Below the pieces are notes generated by a model that was given only the letters and a program-made list of their open reading frames with translations, searched no databases and was not told the origin of the DNA. The position numbers were made by a program, and so were the translations under genes. 22,365 bases of DNA, taken from positions 1 through 22,365 of the forward strand of contig JACREV010000253.1 of the NCBI GenBank assembly GCA_016218095.1, read 5' to 3'. This DNA is from Deltaproteobacteria bacterium (GTDB lineage: Bacteria > Desulfobacterota > GWC2-55-46). Positions 6,970 to 12,531 of the stretch are shown here, piece by piece (within the stretch, counting starts at the first letter, position 1; each line of letters begins with the position of its first letter).

Positions 6970-7008
6970 AACTACTTTGCGCTTGGAAAGCGATTCCGGA
7001 GGACATTG

Positions 7009-7383
7009 ATGTCAAAGGCCAAGAAGGAAAAAAGGGCGGTTTCTAAGGGTGTAGCCCATATAAAGTCCACTTTTAACAACACCATAATAAGCATAACCGA
7101 CCCGGCGGGCAATGTTATCGCTTGGGCTTCCTCAGGCGGGCAGGGCTTCAAGGGCTCAAGGAAGGGGACCCCGTTCGCGGCGCAGGTCGCCGCCGAGACC
7201 GCCGCCAGGAAGGCGATGGACAGCGGAGTGAAGTCCGTCGACGTCTACATAAACGGCCCGGGCGCCGGCAGGGAATCCGCGCTCCGCGCGCTTCAGTCCG
7301 CCGGATTCAGCATAAGCCTCATAAGGGACGTTACGCCGCTTCCTCACAACGGCTGCAGGCCCCCGAAGAGGCGCAGGGTCTAA
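7009..7383 (+). CDS. rpsK: 30S ribosomal protein S11
   Basis: S11 lies on the 30S platform and helps shape the E site and mRNA path. The 124-aa protein has the conserved segments AHIKSTFNNTIISITDPAGNVIAW (split here as STFNNTIISITDPAGN), SSGGQGFKGSRKGTPFAAQ and the C-terminal DVTPLPHNGCRPPKRRRV. ATG 7009 is preferred over the adjacent TTG at 7006 because GGAGG at 6998-7002 is then at a normal spacing of 6 bp. It is probably transcribed from the internal promoter at 6964. Confidence 0.97.
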   Translation: MSKAKKEKRAVSKGVAHIKSTFNNTIISITDPAGNVIAWASSGGQGFKGSRKGTPFAAQVAAETAARKAMDSGVKSVDVYINGPGAGRESALRALQSAGFSISLIRDVTPLPHNGCRPPKRRRV

Positions 7384-7395
7384 AAGGTCTTCCAT

Positions 7396-7412
7396 GGGCG
7401 CGGCACGCGCCC
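7396..7412 (+). promoter_or_regulatory. Strong short hairpin before rpsD
   Basis: GGGCGCG (7396-7402), loop GCA, CGCGCCC (7406-7412) makes a perfect seven-pair GC stem 59 bp before the rpsD start. An AT-rich stretch follows, but there is no immediate U tract. It could be a weak terminator or a leader element between rpsK and rpsD; S4 autoregulation is one option, by analogy only. Confidence 0.4.
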
Positions 7413-7470
7413 TGATCCGACAATAAAAATTTTCTTCTAACGAATTAACCCGAACAGATGGGAGGAGAAG

Positions 7471-8097
7471 TTGGCCAGGTATTTGGAATCAGTATGCAAG
7501 ATGTGCAGAAGAGAGGGGATGAAGCTCTTCTTCAAGGCCGAAAGGTGCTACACCGACAAGTGCTCCTTTGAGAGGAGGAGCTACGCGCCGGGACAGCACG
7601 GCCAGGGCAGGGGCAAGGTCTCCGAGTACGCGCTCCAGCTACGCGAGAAGCAGAAGGTGAAGAGGGTCTACGGGCTCCTCGAGTCCCAGTTCAAGTCCAC
7701 CTTCAAGGACGCGGACAGGTCAAAGGGCATCACGGGCGAGAACCTCATAAGCCTCCTCGAAAGAAGGCTCGATAACGCCGTCTACAGGCTCGGTTTCGCA
7801 GGAAGCAGGGTCGAGGCGAGGATGATGGTCACCCACGGGTACTTCCGCGTGAACGGCAGGAAGGTAGACATCCCGTCGTACAGGGTCAGGGCGAACGACG
7901 TGATCGAGATAGCCGAGAAGCGCAAGAAAGAGGAGCGGATACATTCGAACCTCAAATCCGCCGAGAGGCACCCGCATCCCGAGTGGCTCTCGCTCGACAA
8001 GGACGCGCTCAAGGGGACGGTCAACAGGCTCCCGAGAAGGGACGACACCACGCTCCCGATGCACGAACAGCTCATAGTCGAGCTCTACTCGAAGTAA
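7471..8097 (+). CDS. rpsD: 30S ribosomal protein S4, zinc-binding form (TTG start)
   Basis: S4 nucleates 30S assembly on 16S rRNA and is a translational repressor in many bacteria. The 208-aa protein has an N-terminal zinc site C9, C12, C26, C31 (VCKMC and RCYTDKC), at the same spacing as in Thermus S4, then YAPGQHGQGRGK and SEYALQLREKQK. The S4 RNA-binding domain (about residues 98-160) has RLDNAVYRLGFAGSR and VNGRKVDIPSYRV. TTG 7471 is supported by GGAGGAG at 7461-7466. It precedes rpoA by 81 bp. Confidence 0.97.
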   Translation: MARYLESVCKMCRREGMKLFFKAERCYTDKCSFERRSYAPGQHGQGRGKVSEYALQLREKQKVKRVYGLLESQFKSTFKDADRSKGITGENLISLLERRLDNAVYRLGFAGSRVEARMMVTHGYFRVNGRKVDIPSYRVRANDVIEIAEKRKKEERIHSNLKSAERHPHPEWLSLDKDALKGTVNRLPRRDDTTLPMHEQLIVELYSK

Positions 8098-8155
8098 CAA
8101 AGACCTTTTTAATCTGATTGAGCGCCGCACGCTTATATAAAATCAGGGTCTCTCT

Positions 8156-8161
8156 TATAAT
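8156..8161 (+). promoter_or_regulatory. Perfect -10 box before rpoA
   Basis: TATAAT at 8156-8161 lies 18 bp before the rpoA ATG in an AT-rich gap. The -35 candidates (TTATAT at 8133-8138, spacing 17) are poor. If used, transcription would begin around 8168 and give a very short leader that still includes the GGGGGAA ribosome binding site. Confidence 0.35.
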
Positions 8162-8178
8162 AAAACGACGGGGGAACC

Positions 8179-9198
8179 ATGCAAAAAAACTGGCGTGACC
8201 TTATAAAGCCGAAAAAGCTCGAGGCCGAGAAAGAGACTCTCACGAACACATACGGAAAGTTCGTGGCAGAGCCCCTCGAGCGTGGTTTCGGTGTCACCAT
8301 CGGCAACTCCCTGAGGAGGATACTCCTATCCTCGCTCCAGGGCGCCGCTATCACTTCCGTCAGGATAGAAGGGATCCTTCACGAGTTCTCCTCGATACCT
8401 GGCGTGAAGGAAGACGTCTCCGACATAATACTCAACCTGAAGCAGGTCAAGCTCAAGATGCACGGCGATGGCCCGAAGGTGCTGCGCATAAAAGGCTCGA
8501 ACGAAGGCGTGGTAAAGGCCGGGGACATCATCTGCGATTCGACCGTCGAGGTGCTGAACCCCGACCTGCCGATAGCCACGGTCTCAAAGGACTCGAAGTT
8601 CGAGTGCGAGTTTATCGCCAATATCGGCAAGGGGTACGTCCCCTCCGAGAGGAACAAGCTGCCCGAACAGCCGATCGGGGTCATCCCCATAGACTCCATT
8701 TTCCAGCCGGTCACGCGCGTCAACTTCAACGTCACCCACGCGAGGGTGGGGCAGAGGACCGACTACGACAAGCTCGTGCTCGAGCTCTGGACGACGGGCG
8801 CCATCGACCCGCAGAGCGCGGTCTCGATAGCCGCAAAGATCCTCAAGGACCAGCTCTCGGTCTTCATCACGTTCGAGGAGGCCGAGGAGGAGGCGCTTGG
8901 CGAGAGGTCGGAGGCCAAACCCCTGTTCAACGAGAACCTCTTCAAGACGGTCGACGAGCTTGAGCTCTCGGTGAGATCCGCGAACTGCCTTAAGAACGCC
9001 GACATAAAGTACATAGGCGAGATGGTCCAGAAGACCGAGCAGGAGATGCTCCGCACAAAGAACTTCGGAAGAAAGTCGTTGAACGAGATAAAGGAACTCC
9101 TCCACAGCATGGGGCTCGACTTCGGGATGAAGGTCGATGGTTTCCCTTCGAGGAAAGATCTTGACGCGATGCACACGGAACACAAGGAGACCGCCTAA
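8179..9198 (+). CDS. rpoA: DNA-directed RNA polymerase subunit alpha
   Basis: Alpha dimerises to seed RNA polymerase assembly and contacts promoter UP elements. The 339-aa protein shows the N-terminal domain (about 1-235) with GFGVTIGNSLRRILLSSLQG at 37-56, SSIPGVKEDV at 71-80 and HARVGQRTDYDKLVLELWT at 187-205. An acidic linker (about 233-250) leads to the C-terminal domain (about 252-318) with LELSVRSANCLKNADI, where R266 corresponds to the DNA-contacting R265 of E. coli, and NFGRKSLNEIK. GGGGGAA precedes the ATG. It lies 11 bp before rplQ, the standard end of the alpha operon. Confidence 0.98.
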   Translation: MQKNWRDLIKPKKLEAEKETLTNTYGKFVAEPLERGFGVTIGNSLRRILLSSLQGAAITSVRIEGILHEFSSIPGVKEDVSDIILNLKQVKLKMHGDGPKVLRIKGSNEGVVKAGDIICDSTVEVLNPDLPIATVSKDSKFECEFIANIGKGYVPSERNKLPEQPIGVIPIDSIFQPVTRVNFNVTHARVGQRTDYDKLVLELWTTGAIDPQSAVSIAAKILKDQLSVFITFEEAEEEALGERSEAKPLFNENLFKTVDELELSVRSANCLKNADIKYIGEMVQKTEQEMLRTKNFGRKSLNEIKELLHSMGLDFGMKVDGFPSRKDLDAMHTEHKETA

Positions 9199-9209
9199 AA
9201 GGGAAAGCC

Positions 9210-9752
9210 ATGAGACACAATAGAGACGAAAAGAGATTCGACCGCAGGCCCGGACATTTAAAGAGCATGCTCTCCAACATGACGAACGACCTCGTCGTCT
9301 TCGGGAGGATAAAGACCACCACACCCAAGGCGAAGGCGCTCCGCAGATACGCCGAGAGGATGATAACCCTCGGCAAGGACGGCACGCTCGCCGCCCGCAG
9401 GCGCGCGATGGCCTTCATGAGAAGCAAGGAGGCCGTCACGAAGCTCTTCGATGTGGTCGCCCCCCAGTACAAGGAGAGGAACGGCGGTTACACGAGGATA
9501 CTAAAGCTCGGCGTCCGGCCCGGCGACAACGCCGCCATGGCCTTTATAGAGCTCGTCGAGGGCGCCTCCAAGGCCCCCGTAGAGGAGAAGCCGAAGGCGA
9601 AGAAGGCCGCCGCAAAGCCCCGCGCCAAGGCCCCCGCGAAAAAGGCCTCCACCACGGCCCCAGCGAAGGAAAAGGCCAAAAAGACCGTGGCACAGAAGGA
9701 AACCGCCGAGAAAAAGCCGAAAACGACGGCAAAGGCCAGGTCAGGGGCCTGA
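9210..9752 (+). CDS. rplQ: 50S ribosomal protein L17 with long basic C-terminal tail
   Basis: L17 is a 50S assembly protein near the exit tunnel. Residues 1-116 are a complete L17 (MRHNRDEKRFDRRPGHLKSM, then KALRRYAERMITLGK, RNGGYTRILKLGVRPGDNAAMAFIEL). Bacterial L17 normally ends there at about 115-130 aa, but this protein runs on to 180 aa with a tail rich in Lys, Ala, Pro and Thr (KAKKAAAKPRAKAPAKK and similar). The tail resembles disordered histone H1-like extensions that bind nucleic acid; its function is unknown. The reading frame is clean and is followed at once by a strong terminator. AAGGGA precedes the ATG. Confidence 0.97.
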   Translation: MRHNRDEKRFDRRPGHLKSMLSNMTNDLVVFGRIKTTTPKAKALRRYAERMITLGKDGTLAARRRAMAFMRSKEAVTKLFDVVAPQYKERNGGYTRILKLGVRPGDNAAMAFIELVEGASKAPVEEKPKAKKAAAKPRAKAPAKKASTTAPAKEKAKKTVAQKETAEKKPKTTAKARSGA

Positions 9753-9769
9753 TCCCGAAAGCTTCCAGG

Positions 9770-9802
9770 GGCAAGGGGAAGCCATTCTCCTTGCCTTTTT
9801 TC
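9770..9802 (+). terminator. Intrinsic terminator of the ribosomal-protein operon
   Basis: GGCAAGG (9770-9776) pairs with CCTTGCC (9789-9795), and the stem can extend inward by four more pairs including one G-U, leaving a four-base loop. Six T residues follow at 9796-9801. It lies 18 bp after the rplQ stop. Confidence 0.92.
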
Positions 9803-9810
9803 TTTAAACC

Positions 9811-9911
9811 GCACCTGGGCTCGACTGCAACACGATAGGGCCCGGTGTCGTTTACTCTTGGATATGATATCGGCAAACAGCACCTGGGCTCGACTGCAAC
9901 ACGATAGGGCC
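9811..9911. repeat. Two copies of a 32-bp direct repeat
   Basis: An identical 32-bp sequence starting GCACCTGGGCTCGACTGCAA and ending ACGATAGGGCC occurs at 9811-9842 and 9880-9911, separated by 37 bp (period 69). In the first copy CACC-GGGC can pair with GCCC-GGTG just past the repeat, but the second copy lacks that continuation. It lies in the gap between rplQ and the HU gene. No further copies were seen in the window. Confidence 0.9.
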
Positions 9912-9925
9912 GGCAGTTTTAGGGC

Positions 9926-10056
9926 CGTCAGACAGGTGGCTTATCTATCGGTTTTGAGCGGATAACTCGGCCAATCGCCCGCGTTAATCGAAGCGGGTCC
10001 GGTCGACGCCTTCGCCATTGGAGGCGATTCACCGGAAGCCTGTCTGTCGCTTTTTT
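9926..10056 (+). ncRNA. Candidate structured RNA upstream of HU
   Basis: CAGACAGG (9929-9936) pairs perfectly with CCTGTCTG (10039-10046), extended by two more pairs after one mismatch. Enclosed are three possible hairpins: TTATC/GATAA (9941-9945 with 9961-9965), CCCGC/GCGGG (9978-9982 with 9993-9997) and CCGGT/ACCGG (9999-10003 with 10031-10035), the last containing TCGCC/GGCGA. A run of six T follows at 10051-10056. A closed multi-branch fold ending in a U tract fits a small RNA or a leader attenuator. I could not match it to a known family, and no promoter or expression evidence is available. Confidence 0.4.
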
Positions 10057-10060
10057 CGCA

Positions 10061-10086
10061 AACGTATGATACGTTCCCGCTATAAC
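10061..10086 (+). promoter_or_regulatory. Perfect palindrome and -10-like box upstream of HU
   Basis: AACGTATGATACGTT (10061-10075) is a perfect 7-bp inverted repeat around one G, the shape of a dimeric repressor operator. TATAAC at 10081-10086 matches the -10 consensus at five of six, but no convincing -35 is at the right spacing. If the two belong together, a bound protein would cover the promoter of the HU gene, whose start is about 95 bp downstream. Confidence 0.35.
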
Positions 10087-10180
10087 AGAGCTCTTGCCAT
10101 ACCGGCTTAAGCACTAAAAGCTCCGCGCAAGGACTTGCGGAAGACCAATATTTCTATACAATTTCCATATGGAGGTACTT

Positions 10181-10465
10181 ATGGCCAAGGCTATGACCAA
10201 GTCCCAGATCGAGGACGCGATTTCGAAAAAGACCGGTTTGCCGAAAAAGGGCGTAAAGGACGTCCTTGCCGAGCTCTCGAACCTTGCGTACCAGGAGGCG
10301 GCGAACTCATTCACCATCCCAGGCATAGGCAAGCTCGTCCTTGTCAACCGCCCGGCGAGGACCGGAAGGAACCCGAGGACCGGCGAGGCGATCGATATAC
10401 CCGCCAAGCAGGTCGTAAAATTCAGGATAGCCAAGGCTTGCAAGGACGCGGTATTGAAGAAGTAA
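10181..10465 (+). CDS. HU-family DNA-binding protein
   Basis: HU-type proteins dimerise, bend DNA and compact the nucleoid. The 94-aa protein has the N-terminal helical dimerisation region (MTKSQIEDAISKKTGLPKK, about residues 5-45), the conserved turn SFTIPGIGKLVLVNRPARTG and the DNA-binding arm region TGRNPRTGEAIDIPAKQVVKF, which contains the RNPRTGE signature. ATG 10181 is chosen because GGAGGT at 10171-10176 is correctly placed; an in-frame ATG at 10169 lies upstream of that site. The gene is a single-gene unit between two terminators. Whether it is HU or IHF-like cannot be settled by eye. Confidence 0.95.
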   Translation: MAKAMTKSQIEDAISKKTGLPKKGVKDVLAELSNLAYQEAANSFTIPGIGKLVLVNRPARTGRNPRTGEAIDIPAKQVVKFRIAKACKDAVLKK

Positions 10466-10490
10466 GGTCTGCGACCCGGAAGGAATTAAA

Positions 10491-10522
10491 AAAAGGGGGG
10501 CTCAAAAGAGCCCCCTTTTTTA
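10491..10522 (+). terminator. Intrinsic terminator of the HU gene
   Basis: GGGGGCTC (10496-10503), loop AAAA, GAGCCCCC (10508-10515), followed by TTTTTT at 10516-10521. A-rich sequence precedes the stem, so it could also act on the minus strand. Confidence 0.95.
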
Positions 10523-10604
10523 TTCTCTTTTAGGGTCTAATACCCCGCGGCTTGCCGCGTTTTTCCCCCTCCCCCTTGATGGGGGAGGGTTAGGGTGGGG
10601 GTGA

Positions 10605-10693
10605 AGCGTGCCGGTCGGGCAATTCGGTATCGAACGCCTATAAATCGATTTATCCCAAAGCCCACATTCGAGCTTTGGCCCTGCGCCCAGCAG
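10605..10693 (+). repeat. Palindromic repeat family P, copy 2
   Basis: This 89-bp unit runs from about TGCCGGTCGGGCAA to TGGCCCTGCGCCCAGCAG. The centre differs from the other copies, but the two arms still face each other (TCGGGCAATTCGGTATCGAA against TTCGAGCTTTGGCCCTGCG reversed), so pairing is kept while the sequence has changed. It joins copy 3 directly at GCAG. Confidence 0.75.
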
Positions 10694-10783
10694 TCCTTGC
10701 CGGACGGGCAAAGTTCATATCCAACGATAGCGGGGTGTTTAGATTTTAATCGTCTCCGGATACTCTGGCCCTGCGCCGAGCAG
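10694..10783 (+). repeat. Palindromic repeat family P, copy 3
   Basis: This 90-bp unit begins TCCTTGCCGGACGGGCAAAG and ends CCTGCGCCGAGCAG. The left arm CGGGCAAAGTTCATATCC faces GGATACTCTGGCCCTG on the right. With copy 2 it forms a head-to-tail pair with one GCAG at each junction, matching the GCAG duplication seen around copy 1 at 6009-6097. Confidence 0.75.
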
Positions 10784-10928
10784 TCACCCTCCCCTCAGTC
10801 CCCTCCCGTCGAGGGAGGGGAGGTATTAACGTAGATACCCCGTAGCTTGCTGCGGGGTAGTTCATTTGTCAATTATTGTCCCCTCGCCCCTTGTGGGAGA
10901 GGGCGGAGGGTGAGGGGGAGTATTCACA

Positions 10929-10962
10929 GGCGCGGTTAGAAAACCGCGCCTATCGTTTTTTT
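10929..10962 (+). terminator. Hairpin with T run between convergent HU and lipoprotein genes
   Basis: GGCGCGGTT (10929-10937), loop AGAA, AACCGCGCC (10942-10950) is a nine-pair stem; after TATCG comes a run of seven T (10956-10962). It would stop plus-strand transcription that escapes the HU terminator. The T run is 5 bp from the stem, so efficiency is uncertain, and on the minus strand there is no T run. Confidence 0.65.
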
Positions 10963-10982
10963 ACCGATAGATACAGCCCGCC

Positions 10983-11357
10983 CTAATTCTCCGACGACCT
11001 GTACCTGAACGAAGAGACGATATCGCCCTTGAATATCACCTCGAGTGTCGCCGCGCTCGAAGTCCTCGCGGTCTCGTTCTCAACCACGCCGAAGTAGACC
11101 GGGACCTTTTTCTCCTTGAACTCGTAGGTTATTTTTTCGGTCCCGTCGTCCGTATTGACGCTCGTCGGCGGACCGAAGGCATCGAGGACCATCTGCCTTG
11201 TCGTCTCGCCCGGCTTTATCCTGTCGATCACGGCCTGCCTCTCGATCCGGGCGCCTTCGACGCTCTCCGTCTTTCTGGTAACGGCCTGAGAGCACCCCGC
11301 CAGAATGAAAGCCGTCGCCGCGATAACAACCATCTTTGCCGCCGAACCTGTCTTCAT
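10983..11357 (-). CDS. BamE/SmpA-like outer-membrane lipoprotein
   Basis: The protein has a short signal peptide (KMVVIAATAFILAGC) with a lipobox LAGC, so it is predicted to be lipidated and exported; the residue after the Cys is Ser, which by E. coli rules favours the outer membrane. The mature part (about 100 aa) contains a BamE/SmpA-type motif, IKPGETTRQMVLDAFGPPTS, followed by strands ending EVIFKGDIVSSFRYR. BamE assists outer-membrane protein assembly, but many small lipoproteins share this fold, so function here is uncertain. Two start codons are adjacent (11360 and 11357); the second has better spacing from GGAGG. It overlaps the end of the upstream cyclase gene. Confidence 0.85.
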   Translation of the reverse strand: MKTGSAAKMVVIAATAFILAGCSQAVTRKTESVEGARIERQAVIDRIKPGETTRQMVLDAFGPPTSVNTDDGTEKITYEFKEKKVPVYFGVVENETARTSSAATLEVIFKGDIVSSFRYRSSEN

Positions 11358-12427
11358 CATGCCTCCGCCACCCCGTCCTTGCTCGAGTTCTTGACCCTGT
11401 ACATGGCCGCGTCGGCCAGGTGTATGAGGTCGTCTTTGTCCTCCGCGTCATCCGGGTAAGACGCTACGCCGAAGGACCCGGTAAGCCTTATGTTGATGCC
11501 TTCGTCGCTGAGGAATACCGTCTCCCTCATCGCCGTGCGGATCTTTTCCGCCACCATCATCGCGTTCTTTTTCGATGTCTCGGGCATGAGCACTAGGAAC
11601 TCGTCCCCGCCGTACCTGCACGCCATGTCCACGTTCCGTATCATCGAGAGTATGAGCCGGGCCACTTCCATGAGAAGCCTGGAGCCCATGAGGTGGCCGT
11701 GGGTGTCGTTAACGGTCTTGAAGTAATCGAGGTCGAGGAAGATCATCGACAGGTTGTATTTGAACCGCTTGGCGCGCTCGACCTCGTATTCGAGCCTGCT
11801 GTGGAGGAAGCGCGAGTTGTAGAGCTTCGTGAGGTCGTCGGTGATGGTCAGCTCCTGGACCTTATTGAAGAAAACGGCGTTCTCGATGGCTATGGCCGTG
11901 TAGTCGGCGAGTGTTGTGAGTATGAGGAGGTCGTCCTCCGAGAAACCGCCCTCCTCGTCCTTGTTGATGAGCTCTATTACGCCGCGGCATTTGCCGCGTG
12001 TAAGGAGCGGCACGCACACTATCGACTTCGTCCTGAAGTTCGACACGCGGTCGGCCTTTGAGCTAAAGCGCGGGTCCTCAGCCACGTCCGGGACGAGGAG
12101 CGGCTTTTTTTCAAGCGCGACCCATCCGGCGACACCCTCGCCGACCTTGAGGCGCAGGTCTTTTATCTTCTCCGAGCCCTTGCCTACGACTATCTCGAAC
12201 CTTAATTCGTTCGTCTCCTCATCGAGCAACAGGAGCGACCAGTTCTTCGGGTGAAGGAGGTCGCTTATCTTTTCCATCACGATGTTGAGTATCTCCCTTA
12301 AGTCGAGGGAGGAGGTGAGGGCCTTGCCTATTTCGGTGAATGTGGCGAGCTGAAGCCTTCTCTGCTTGAGCTCGAGAGAGTCCGCGGGGGTGCAGATGAT
12401 GAGGTTTTCGGCGTCCTTCATGTCCAT
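11357..12427 (-). CDS. GAF-GGDEF diguanylate cyclase
   Basis: This cytosolic protein of 356 aa has a GAF sensory domain (about residues 43-185) and a GGDEF domain (about 190-350). The active-site motif is a canonical RYGGDEF (GGDEF at 273-277), with the metal-binding D232 in FLDLDYFK, and an inhibitory-site RNVD at 264-267, five residues before GGDEF. It should make cyclic di-GMP from two GTP, with product inhibition. No transmembrane or receiver domain is present. It lies upstream of, and overlaps by 1-4 bp, the lipoprotein gene, so the two are probably co-transcribed. The start lacks a ribosome binding site; see the promoter entry. Confidence 0.95.
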   Translation of the reverse strand: MDMKDAENLIICTPADSLELKQRRLQLATFTEIGKALTSSLDLREILNIVMEKISDLLHPKNWSLLLLDEETNELRFEIVVGKGSEKIKDLRLKVGEGVAGWVALEKKPLLVPDVAEDPRFSSKADRVSNFRTKSIVCVPLLTRGKCRGVIELINKDEEGGFSEDDLLILTTLADYTAIAIENAVFFNKVQELTITDDLTKLYNSRFLHSRLEYEVERAKRFKYNLSMIFLDLDYFKTVNDTHGHLMGSRLLMEVARLILSMIRNVDMACRYGGDEFLVLMPETSKKNAMMVAEKIRTAMRETVFLSDEGINIRLTGSFGVASYPDDAEDKDDLIHLADAAMYRVKNSSKDGVAEA

Positions 12428-12433
12428 CCGAAA

Positions 12434-12462
12434 AATATAGCTTAGAGAGGCAAAAAAATCAA
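12434..12462 (-). promoter_or_regulatory. Promoter of the cyclase gene, placed for a leaderless transcript
   Basis: On the minus strand, TTGATT (12462-12457) and TATATT (12439-12434) are separated by exactly 17 bp. The -10 box ends only 6 bp before the ATG at 12427, so transcription would start at or next to the start codon. This agrees with the absence of a ribosome binding site. Confidence 0.55.
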
Positions 12463-12531
12463 GGAAACTGCCGGGTTGGGCGGCTACCCCTTAATGGAAA
12501 GCCGGCCGGTGCCGCATTGTGGGGCCGGACT

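Larger units (their letters stand above)
10523..10982. repeat. Gene-free field of palindromic repeats
   Basis: This 460-bp gap contains no credible gene. It holds a CGCGGC/GCCGCG hairpin at 10546-10559, a CCCTCCCCC/GGGGGAGGG hairpin at 10567-10589, two tandem 89-90 bp family-P units (listed separately), a CCCCTCCC/GGGAGGGG hairpin at 10800-10820, a hairpin TACCCCG-GC/GC-CGGGGTA at 10836-10859, and a CCCCTCGCC-type imperfect repeat at about 10880-10920. The C-rich/G-rich arms are of the kind found dispersed in many proteobacterial genomes. Confidence 0.8.

Noticed and set aside
9811..9911. A minimal CRISPR array (two 32-bp repeats, one 37-bp spacer)
   Set aside because: The dimensions fit, but there are only two repeats, no degenerate third repeat, no leader-like sequence and no cas gene in the window. 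A simple tandem duplication is the safer reading.
10135..10533. 132-aa plus-strand frame overlapping the HU gene
   Set aside because: It is a different phase of the same DNA with an unnatural composition; the HU frame has the clear family signature and ribosome binding site.
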